From positions 61,289,079 to 61,353,078 of the forward strand of contig ML679941.1 of NCBI GenBank assembly GCA_007922225.1: 64,000 nt of DNA. Reading direction: 5' to 3'. Position numbers and translations under genes: made by a program. Below the pieces are notes generated by a model that was given only the letters and a program-made list of their open reading frames with translations, was not told where the DNA came from and did no database searches. Position 1 is the first letter of the stretch. Every line of letters starts with the position of its first letter. Below are positions 47,406 through 56,600 of this stretch, in pieces. This DNA is from Emydura subglobosa (taxonomy: Eukaryota; Chordata; Testudines; Chelidae).

Positions 47406-47900
47406 TGTCAGGAGCACAGCTGGCTCCCAGCCAGGTTGCTAGGCAACCCTATAAGCTCAACTGGATCCAATTAGCCTTTGCCAAATGGTTGTGCTTCCTG
47501 ATGGGGCATAGGAGCCAGGTGTGATACTCAAGTATTCCAGTGGCAGCAGTACAGCGGCTGCTCAACATGTATCATGCCTCAGCTGTACTTCGCCGTCTTC
47601 TGCTTCCTTCTCCAGTCCCTTGCTCCAATCTGCTTCCAGCCCTTATCCCACCCCGGCTCCAGCCTTCATTCCTGCCCACTTCAGTCTACTCCTTGTCTTC
47701 ATACCCTGATTCTGACTCAGACTCTCACTTTTGGCTTGGCTTCTCAACCCTCGCTTTGGCTTACACTTTGGCTTGGTGTTCTCGATGCTGTCTCTGGTTC
47801 TTGACCCTGACTCCAGTTCACCCTTGGACCAGTACCTGACTCCTGAATCTACACTCGCCATTACGTCAAACTTCTGCCACAACCACCAGGCAAGGTCCCA
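47406..47900 (+). repeat. Chromovirus 5' LTR
   Basis: Starts TGTCAGGAGCACAGCTGGC and matches the block at 52593 (TGTTGGGAGCACAGCTGGC) through 'ggttgtgcttcctga', 'cctgattctgactcagactc' and 'ctgccacaaccaccaggcaa'. The 3' boundary is approximate. Its C/T-rich middle gives frames on both strands that are not genes. It is about 100 bp longer than the 3' LTR. Confidence 0.75.
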
Positions 47901-48399
47901 GCCCACCCACTAGGTAGACCAACCATGCCCTTGCAGCCTACTGTTTGATTAGCCCCAAAAGACCAGATGTGAGAAAGCCATAGGCCTAATAATATGGTAG
48001 TCCCTCCTGGAACGACCCCAGCAGCAGCCCAGCTCACCTTTGTGGACTTAGTTGGAGCTTTAGAGGAACGCAGACCCATGTTGTTGCACTTCAAGATCAG
48101 TCTTGCAGGCCTATGAAATGCAGGCACAAGGTGCCCCATTACAAGACAGGAACGCCACTCTCAAGGCCCAGGTGCTAGCCCAGGCAGTGGCTATGGCTCC
48201 CTGACCCTCGCACCTACTGTCCTAAGGTCCCCCTATTGGACAAGCCTAAGGTCCCCAATGGACAAGTTCAATGTCCATGCTATATTCTGGAGATTCTTGA
48301 ATCAGTGTTGGCTGCTGTTCATTCTGTAACTGTTATCATACTACATGGATCAGTCCCAAATAGATTTTTGATTAGCCTGTTTACCAGAGAGGCCTTAGC

Positions 48400-49010
48400 A
48401 TGGGCTCTCCCACCTTTTGGAGGGGCCTAGCTGCTTCTTAAATGCTTCAAGGAGTTTGTGCAGACTACAGCAGGAATCTTTGATGATCTTAACAGAGAGC
48501 ACACTGCAGAAACTGTGTTCCAAGTCCTCTGGCCAGGGCCCCAACCCATCACTAGATATACGGCTGAGTTTCAATGCCTGGCAGCTAATACCTGCTGGAA
48601 TGAGACTGCACAATGACATCATTTCTGGCAAGTATTCAATGACCCTATTAAGGACAAATTAGTTCAGTTGGAACCTCTGCCTAGCCTACAGGCCCTGATT
48701 GATCGGTGTATTGGATTGATGACCAGCTAATGGAATGAGGCCAGGAAAAGAAGTGCATCACTCAACCCTTGTTGAACCAAACCCTTCCATCCTTTGTGAC
48801 TCCCAGCAATGCATCGGAGCCTGAGCTGATGCAGATCGACCAAATGTGACCCCTGCGTCTCCACTAATGAAAAGAGATGGGGCTGGGCTCTAGGACTCTG
48901 CCTGTACAGTTGGAAATTGGGGATTTTTGCAATGAGTTGCCTGGCCAAGGACCGATTCCCCTCTGGACACGGACAAGGTGAGGTCAGTACTCCATTCTGC
49001 ACACATTGAG
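48400..49010 (+). pseudogene. Chromovirus gag remnant
   Basis: In shifted plus frames one can read a capsid-like stretch (IFDDLNREHTAET, YTAEFQCLAANT, LQALIDRCIGLMTS). A zinc-knuckle-like remnant follows near 48900-48950 (LCLYSWKLGIFAMSCLAK), in which the second Cys of the knuckle is Ser and the His is Ile. Capsid and nucleocapsid would package the element RNA. Several stops and shifts are present. Confidence 0.6.
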
Positions 49011-49089
49011 CTGCTCTCCCAGTATCCTGACAACCCCTAACCAGCACACCACTCCACTTTGTCTTCCCCTCCACATCCAGCACCCCGTG

Positions 49090-49345
49090 ATGCCCAACCT
49101 CTGAGTGGAAGTATTGGTCAACTTGGGAGCATCCAGTAATTTCAACAACCAAGAATTTGTCAAGGGTCATTGGATTTCTATCCTCTGCAAAATCTCTCCT
49201 GAGTTCCTTCAGACCATTGATGCATCACCCCTCTCTTCGGGGCCCATCACATATCAGACCAAAGGTGGCCACCAGGAAATCAAGCAGTTCAGGGTGATAG
49301 ATGTCCTACATTTGCCAATCATCCTTAACACCCACAACCCCTAAT
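49090..49345 (+). pseudogene. Chromovirus aspartic protease remnant
   Basis: The frame from 49105 reads VLVNLGASSNF, aligned to the retropepsin D-S/T-G active site. The catalytic Asp is Asn (49120-49122) and Ser is Leu, so the enzyme would be inactive. The frame continues through ISPEFLQTIDASPL and GPITYQTK, the flap region, and ends at 49344. Confidence 0.65.
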
Positions 49346-49468
49346 CAGCTGGCAATCAAGGATCATGCTGTTCCACTCCCTGTGGCTCCATGCCTCCCTA
49401 GCCTCTGTTCACAGTTGATTGTGCTCTGTGGTGTGCTCCAATCACTGGCGCTCCCAGAGAGGTAAGCA

Positions 49469-50285
49469 GTGGGCCCAGCTATACCTAAGATTCTTATCAA
49501 ATACTTGGAATTGGCCAATGTGTTCAACAAGCAGAAGGCAGAAAACCTTCCACTCCACTGCAGTTATGACTGGTATATTGAACTCTGCCTGGGAAAAGAG
49601 GTTCTTTTTTTTTTTTTTTCTCTCTCCAAGCTAGAGCTACAGTGTCCTCTGGGAATATCTAAAGGAAAACCTGTGGAAAAGGTTTATTCATCCCTCCATC
49701 TCCCCAGGTGGCGCCCTATATTCTTTGTAGCCAAGAAAGATGGATCTCTCTAAACCTGTGTTGATTACCAGGCACTAAATCAAATCACAACAATCGCTAT
49801 CCGCTTCCTCTTATTTATGAGCTCCTGGAGAGACTCAGATAAGCCCAGATCTTTATGAACTAAGACCTGCATGAAGGTTATAACTTGGTGAGAATCTGGC
49901 AGGTGGATGAATGGAAGACAGCATTCTGATCCAGGTATGGCCATTTTAAATATTTGGTCATGCTGTTTGGCCTCTGTAACACTCCCATTACCCACATATG
50001 AATTAAATCTTCAGTAATATCCTTGGTCAGTTCATGATCCATCTATCTAGACCAGTGGTTTTCAACCTGTTTTCATTGGCGGACCCCTAAAAACTTTTTG
50101 AATGGAGGAGTGGACCCCTTTGGAAATCTTAGACATAATCTGCAGACCCCAAGGGATCTGCAGATCACAGGCTGAAAACCACTGATCTAGACAACATTCT
50201 CATCTTCTCTGAGAGCCAAGAGCTCCATGACAGCCACATATAGAATATCAGCTTCACCAGAATCAACAATGTGTCAAGCCTGAGA
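49469..50285 (+). pseudogene. Chromovirus reverse transcriptase remnant, interrupted by a MITE
   Basis: FFVAKKDGSL, then a stop, then TCVDYQALNQIT mark RT finger motifs near 49720-49800. Later blocks are out of frame. The active-site box reads YLD at 50044-50052, the MITE follows, and then NILIFSE from 50193. The family has YLDD, so the fourth residue is Asn. A T15 run at 49605-49619 may have caused one of the frameshifts. Confidence 0.7.
50053..50184. mobile_element. hAT MITE, 132 bp, in the RT active site
   Basis: Left TIR CAGTGGTTTTCAACCTG and complement of the right end CAGTGGTTTTCAGCCTG match at 16 of 17 positions. The 8-bp target ATCTAGAC is duplicated exactly at 50045-50052 and 50185-50192. 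It is a short relative of the MITE at 19397-19794. Confidence 0.93.
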
Positions 50286-50587
50286 AGTGCAAGTTTGACA
50301 AGAACACATGGAGTTTTTGGGTTACATCCTTTCCCTGGCAGGGCTTGCCATGGACTCCTGCATAGTAATAGTGATCACAGAGTGGAAAGCACCCTCAAAT
50401 GTGCATGGAGTACAGTGAGTCCTGGACTTTGTGAATTTTTACAGGTGATTTGTTAAAGGGTTTTGCAGCCTGAACACCACCTTAATGCCCCTCCTCGAGA
50501 AGGGGGTCAGATTTGCCTGGCTAAGGTATATACAGGCTGCATTCAATCATCAGAGAAGAGCCTTCACATCAGAGAAGAGCCTTCTTC

Positions 50588-51004
50588 ATCATAGAATCAT
50601 AGAAGTGCAGGACTGGAAGAACCATCAATAGGTCATCTTGTCCAGTCCCTTACACTCAAGGCAGGACTAGATAATTAATGACTAGACCATTCCTGACCAT
50701 TGTTTTCTAACCTGTCCCTAAAAACCTCCAATGATGGAATTCCGCAACCTCCCTAAGCAACTTGTTCCAGTGCTTAACTATCCCGACAGGAAACTTTTCC
50801 TAATGTCCAACATAAACCTCCTTTGCTGCAATTTAAGCCCATTGTTTCTTGTCCTATTCTCAGAGGTTAACAAGAACAATTTTTCACTCATCTCCTTGCA
50901 ATGACCTTTTATGTACTTGAAAACTTTTGTCTCCCCTCAGTCTTCTCTTTTCCAGACTAAACAAACTCAATTTTTTCAATCTTTCCTCATAGGTCATGTT
51001 TTCA
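50588..51004 (-). mobile_element. CR1 LINE 3' fragment, antisense to the chromovirus
   Basis: On plus it begins 'catagaatcatagaagtgca' (the complemented CR1 terminus) and runs through 'ggtcatcttgtccagtccct' and 'ccctaagcaacttgttccag' to about 51004. The chromovirus frame resumes right after it as DFAIGIVLSQ. Some host sequence between the flanks seems to be missing. Confidence 0.88.
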
Positions 51005-51240
51005 GACTTTGCAATAGGCATAGTCCTTTCTCAATTCACAGCTCCTCAGCAGCTCCTTCATCCATGTGCCTTTTCTCCCAGAAACTGACTCCCATGGGTA
51101 CAAATGATGTCTCATAGGACAAGGATCTCCTAGCCATACAGGTTGCCTTCAAAGAGCGGCAGCACCTCCTTGAAGGGGCTAATGCCCCGGTCCAAGATTT
51201 AAAAGTTGATAAGAATCTAGAGGACCTATAGACAGCCCTC
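51005..51240 (+). pseudogene. Chromovirus RNase H-proximal remnant
   Basis: The frame reads DFAIGIVLSQ, LHPCAFFSQKLTP and DLLAIQVAFKERQHLLEGA, then a stop. These match the Ty3/Gypsy RNase H region, including the conserved 'AFFS.KL' and 'ELLAI...W..YLEG' blocks. Confidence 0.7.
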
Positions 51241-51359
51241 AGTCCACCCTCTCAATGGACTTATTATAGAGCTGCCTTGCTCCCTAGAAGCATTTGGTGG
51301 TCTTGACAGTAGTGGACCTCCTGATGAAAATGGCCCATTTCATCCCTTGTTGTACTCTT

Positions 51360-52300
51360 CCATTAGCCCATGAAATTGTACGGTTCTTTTTGGAACACAT
51401 CTTCCAATATCACAGCATGCCAAGTCATATCATTTCTTATTGGGGCACCCAATTGGTCTCCCAGTTCTGACAGGAATTCCTCTGCTTTCTTGGACCATGC
51501 GCCGCTGCCTCAAGTGCCTACCACCTTCAGACTGATGGCCAGACCGAAAGGGTCAACAAGACAATGGAACAGTAATGCTACCGTTTCCTGAATGTTCATC
51601 AAGATGACTGGGTTCCCCTATTATATTTGGCTGAATTTGCTTACTTTTTTCCTGGGACCCCCTTTGAAAATATTTCAGGTTGTGACAACCCTCCACCCCC
51701 CATGCCACCCTTACTTCTAAGTAAATGCTACTGTCTGGCCACTCAGCTCTGAAGGACTTTGGCAGTCAGCCATGCGAGGGGCTGACCGTCAGAGTCCTGG
51801 CATGAGTTGGGACTGACAGCTTGTGACTTCCGCCCCCCCTCCTCCCAATAATAACCTTGCGACCCCCTGATGGGTCGCGACCCCCAGTTTGAGAACCCCT
51901 GGCTTACAGTAATGCAACTCACACCTCCATCCAGAAAAGCCTATTCTTCAAGAACTTCATTTTTCATTGCTGGCTTTACATTGAGGTATCAGAAGGCCCC
52001 TCTGTTCTGGCAGCCACAGACTTGGTCCTTCATCTCTGACTAATTCACCAGGAGCTCATGGAGCATTTGGCCACTGTCAAAGAGTCATATAAGAGCTATG
52101 TTGATCAACATCAGCAGGTCACCCTGCACTTAAACATAGAAGATAAGGTGTGGCTCTCCACCCAGAACTTGAAATCAGCCTATCCCTCTGACAAGCTTGA
52201 TCACAAGTACCACAGCCCCTTTCAGATCACCCAGAAGATAAATCCAGTGACCTTCAAACTCCAGTTTACAGTGTATCCACACTAACTTTCGTGTCTCCCT
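51360..52300 (+). pseudogene. Chromovirus integrase remnant, interrupted by a MITE
   Basis: Integrase would insert the cDNA. Around 51400-51640 the frame includes SYWGTQLVSQF, where the catalytic Asp of the usual S-D-R-G-x-Q box is Tyr. AYHLQTDGQTERVNKTMEQ keeps the DDE Glu. LAEFAY at 51644 is followed by the MITE and resumes at 51902 as AYSNATHTSIQKS. Later MEHLATVKESYKSYVDQHQQ and EDKVWLSTQNLKSA (52058-52285) give the C-terminal SH3-like region. Stops at several points make it non-functional. Confidence 0.75.
51645..51899. mobile_element. hAT-type MITE, 255 bp, in integrase
   Basis: The right end 'cccagtttgagaacccc' is a typical hAT terminus. The left end is diverged. Octamers TTGCTTAC (51637-51644) and TGGCTTAC (51900-51907) match at 7 of 8 and are exactly where the integrase reading (EFAY / AYSNAT) breaks and resumes, which supports the boundaries. 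Confidence 0.7.
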
Positions 52301-52339
52301 TCTCAAACTATTCCTTGACAACCCCTTCCCTGGGTGGAT

Positions 52340-52520
52340 GGATCCACCACAACCCCCATAATAGCCAAGAGGCAGGAAGAGTATGAGGCCCATCAAATCC
52401 TTGACTCCTGATGGGCAGGGGATAAGTTCCACTACCCAGTGGATTGCAAGGGGTATGGACCAGACAAGTGATCCTGGGATCTTGTAGAAAACATCCATGC
52501 CCCTGCCCTGTTACAGGAAT
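52340..52520 (+). pseudogene. Chromovirus chromodomain remnant
   Basis: KRQEEYEAHQILDS, then a stop, then HYPVDCKGYGPDK and ENIHAPALLQEF match the chromodomain pattern Y-x-V..IL..R....YLVKWKGY....W...N. The first aromatic Trp of 'WKGY' is Cys. The domain binds methylated histone tails in active families. Confidence 0.7.
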
Positions 52521-52592
52521 TTCACCAACAATACCCTGAGCAACCAGGATCTAGGCCCCCTAGAAGAAACCCTAGAGTAGGGAAGGGGGTGC

Positions 52593-52990
52593 TGTTGGGA
52601 GCACAGCTGGCTCTGTCTGGTCTCTAGGCAACCCAGCAAGCTCAGCTGGGCCCAATGAGGCTTCCCTAAATAGTTGTGCTTCCTGAGTGGGTAGGGGAAC
52701 CAGCAGCCACCTACATGAGCTTTGCAGCAGCTGTGCTGCTACTGCTCAATGTGGTACCACATCTGCAGTTATGCTTGCACTGCTCTCACTGCTGCTCCAG
52801 CCTTGACTCCTGTTCGTTTCAGTCTAGTCATTGCCTCCCTGTTCTGATTGTGACTCAGGCTCCCACCTTTAGCTTGGCTCCTCAATCCTGACTCCGGCTT
52901 CACTCTCAGACTGGTACCTTACTCCTAGATCTACACTCACCATTATTCTGAACTGCTGCCACAACCACCGGGCAAGGTTCTGCTCCACAC
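52593..52990 (+). repeat. Chromovirus 3' LTR
   Basis: Starts TGTTGGGAGCACAGCTGGC after the polypurine tract, with 'ggttgactc'-free but collinear similarity to the 5' LTR down to 'ctgccacaaccaccgggcaa'. The end is set near 52990 by loss of similarity. Target duplications could not be confirmed. Confidence 0.75.
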
Positions 52991-53574
52991 CCTGCCAGCT
53001 CACAGTGGTCCAGATACAACCCTGAAATGAGACTTACATGACCTGAGGTTGGTTGGTTTGGTTTCTTTTCCCCCTTCAATGGAAAACATTCATTATGACC
53101 AAAAATGCATGGTTGTCTTTTGTCATCTTTTCTAAGAGACAATAATTCCCTAATTTGTGACATATTTATTTAGTAGGCATAATAGTTTCCTAGGGAAAAA
53201 AATGGGATTGCCTCTTCCAAGTTATTGCTAGCTTGTCACTGGTGCTGCTGTTAAAAGAGTAGAGATTTTTGAGGGTTGAGGTTCTATCTGCTTTAAATTT
53301 CTTTAGCCCCATTCTCTGAGGAGCCATACTTCTTATGGGAACAGTCTTACCAAATAAATAACGGGACAGCTAGAAAAATGGAAAAGATGAAATTTCAGCA
53401 AAATTGGAATTCTGCTGGTAGGTGTGAAGTGAAGGGCTCTGCACTAGACTGGCTTTTGAACTCATTTCCAGGAGGAAGAGGGCTGAATTACTAACCCATG
53501 GAAACAAGTCTTATTACTGTTACCCTCATCCTCTCTTCCCTCCCATTATTTGTTAAACTCGTTTGCTGCACGTT
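52991..53574. other. No gene recognised
   Basis: AT-rich spacer with short, unassignable frames. Confidence 0.5.
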
Positions 53575-53695
53575 GTTTTCCTGATTGTATGCTCTTCAGA
53601 ACAGGGACTGTATCTTCCTATACAATTTTATAGTAAGCAATAAAATGGTGCCTCTGGGTGCTACTGTAATATTAATAATTTTAAAAAACTCCAAC
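53575..53695 (-). repeat. Interspersed repeat, family A (inverted copy)
   Basis: 'gattgtatgctcttcagaac' then 'agggactgtatcttcc' and 'gggtgctactgtaatattaa' follow the complement of the family A order. Confidence 0.5.
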
Positions 53696-56600
53696 TATGT
53701 GAAGAACAGCCTAGGATGATATGATAATAGTTCCATTGCAATCTCCCCAACATAGTGGACTAGTTGATTAGGCTTTAAAATGTATGAATGATCTAGTCTA
53801 TCCTATGTAATTATTTTTACTTTACTGTGTGTGTGTGAAACCTGTTTGCTTTTATTTTTTTTTAAAGCAAACAAACTCACTATATGTGAACTTTGCCTGC
53901 ATAAATAAAACCATCTGGTTTGTCAAAAGATTAAAGTCTTCTGAGTGTTACTCACAAGCTGACATGTGATCAGCCCTCCACCGTCCCTTGTGGTTTGTAA
54001 GAGCTTTCCCACGGCACTATGATTTTAATTGTTTTGTCAGGTTTTTATTTTGTAAAAAGTAGTCATTTTAATCTGCATCTTGTAATGCCGCATATGTTTG
54101 TGTTGTTGTGAAGCTCCTACGGTGGCAGGAGCAGATAGATATTATGACCTAGATGCTGTTGGGAGCAGGTGAAGACAGCGCTGCAAAAAAAATGCTTTGG
54201 AGTGCCCCGATACTGGGGCCAATTCAGTGCTGGTCCCAGCCATAATGCACTTCAGGGTGGCCCTGACACTGCTCTAAACTATACCAGCTGTTAATGAAGC
54301 ACAGAACAGACTGCCTGTCTGTTAGGGACTGTACTGTGAGCCCCAACCTTTCCCCTCCTCTCAACCCAAGGGCTGCAGTGGGCGGTTGGTGTAGGAGCCA
54401 CCTATGGCAGCTGGGGGCTCCCCAGTTAGAGCATTCTCAGTGGATAGTGGCTAGATCACCTCCTAGAATTTGGCCCTGTGTTTATAAGACTTATTATTGG
54501 TGTCCCGAGCATTAAGGATGAAGAGTAATTAAGTTTTTGTTGTCCCTCTGCTCCATAGACACAAAGTTTTCCAGTGGGAGCCCTAGTAATGCCTTGCCAA
54601 AAGGGCTCATCCTCCTCCAGAGTTCAACTGCTCCAGTTTCTGGAGAAAATGTCTCCATTCCCTTCTAGGTCATACAGCATATGACAGTTCACTGGCCTTG
54701 ATATTTCTGCTTCATCTGCCCTCCTACCATAGGCTGCAGAAAATATTTCAGTCAAACACCAGATTCAAACTCAGAAATAGAAATGACCTAACTAGTTTTG
54801 TTTGAAAACAGGGAAATTCTATATTAGTTACTAATGTGTTAGAATAAACTGGTTTTGTGCACAATTCATAATCTACCACAACTTTTCACCTGCCTAACCA
54901 TTAGAAAATAGCCCTTTTCTGTGTGCATTACAGTGAGATGAGTTTTAAGGAGGAACGTGGAGAAAAGGTGTCACTGCGTGTCAAACCAGATTTGCACTCT
55001 TAACATTACTGAGCCATCTGGGACACTGTGATAAGGACTACATACTTTACAGATCCCCAGAATGGGCCTTCATGTTCCTATACTTTCCTAAATTTCTCTA
55101 ATATAGGGAAGTGGTACTGACATATCTAGTGACCCAGAGAAGGGGAAGCTAGGACCTAGTTCAGCACATCTTTCTCTGCTGAGGAAAGTTGAGCGAGGGC
55201 AACAGGTCCTAGTGTGCTTAGTTGCTAATAAATGGGGAAGCAGACTACTGAAGGAATTGCATTTTGCTTCCTCAGCAGCTTAGGAAGTCTAGTCAGGCAG
55301 TTTTAGAAAATCAGTCCTATACCCTGCATGCAAATCTGTTTACTCTTTGGTTTATGTGAGTACCTAACTCAGATATAGTGGGTGGCCTTCAGGTCAAATT
55401 TTTACTACTGTTGATCTTTAAGACCAAAAAAATGAGATCCTTCTGTAAGGAGAAGTTTTGTGGGGGTGTGCATGTGTGCTTCAGATGAGTCTGAGTTGTG
55501 GTAGAGGCCTAACCACAGACTAGTGCTACTTCATGATAAACCAAATTACCCTATAGCCCTGTACACCATAAGGTAGTTGAAATGTATAACGTTGCACCAT
55601 TTCCAGTCAGAGAGCTTGATCCTTAAATTACTGTTTGGATACCACAGTGACTGGATGCTTTAGTGACTGATAGCTCTTTCAATCATTAGGCAAAAATCAC
55701 ACTGAAATCCCATTAATTGAGATTATTCCTGAGTAGAAATGGCAGGTTTGAGCCCTATGTGATCTATTGAATTGCTATCTACTGATGGACAAAGATTTTA
55801 ATACAGCATATATACTTTCTCAATTCTACCATAAAAATGGGCATTTCTGACTTCCATCCAATGTGATCTAAACCTTTCCACAAGGTCAACCACATTTGTG
55901 AGCAGCTGCCAGAATTCACAGCAATCAGGATATTTATTCTTGTATGCAAATATTTTAAGTATTTTTGGAGAAGAGCAATTAACCAACAAAATTTGGCATT
56001 ATATCCAAGTAATAAGTAATCTTTTTTTAAAGAAATAATATGGAAATTGTTTGCAACCCCATATTGTTTTGACAGCACTATTTTTAAAAGCTGGTAAAAT
56101 TTATTTTTCTGGATGCATCAAACATTTTTCCATTGGTCACAGCATTCTTGCACTAATTCAGGTTAGAAGACTCTTCAGCTGTTGTCTGGATGACTATAAT
56201 CCATGAAAGGCAAACATTGGAAATAATGTGATCCATTATCTAATTACATATTTTATTATCAAATGAGTACAAAATGTACGGTAATATCCTGATGCTGAAG
56301 GATAATAAGATTTGCTATAGCAGATTAGGCCAATGGTAGACCAATTTAAATATCTTCCCTCTGGTGTGCCTGAGAAGAGAATCTTCCTGAGTTCTGCAGT
56401 AATCCTTTTATGCCCTAAATAAAGAATAAGGGGTTTTCCCTGCATCTCTATATTAGCATGTATGAAGGAGCAACAAGTCATTTTACTAGTCAAAATCATC
56501 CACCTCTTTTTGAAAAAAATCCATCAATGCACCAAGTAGTTTGACCTACTGGTATGTGGAAGCAAATTTCACCTGTTGAATACATCGTGTATAAAAAAAT

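Larger units (their letters stand above)
47406..52990 (+). mobile_element. Ty3/Gypsy chromovirus, full-length but decayed
   Basis: Related LTRs flank gag, protease, RT, RNase H, integrase and chromodomain remnants in Ty3/Gypsy order. The chromodomain at the integrase C-terminus defines a chromovirus, which uses it to steer integration to marked chromatin. A purine tract ('tagggaagggggtgc', 52578-52592) immediately precedes the 3' LTR, as required for plus-strand priming. All coding parts contain stops and frameshifts. Three later insertions (hAT MITE 50053-50184, antisense CR1 about 50588-51004, MITE 51645-51899) sit in RT, RNase H and integrase. The LTRs are clearly diverged, so it is old. 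Confidence 0.85.

Noticed and set aside
47521..47913. Overlapping frames of up to 99 codons
   Set aside because: They lie within the pyrimidine-rich chromovirus 5' LTR.
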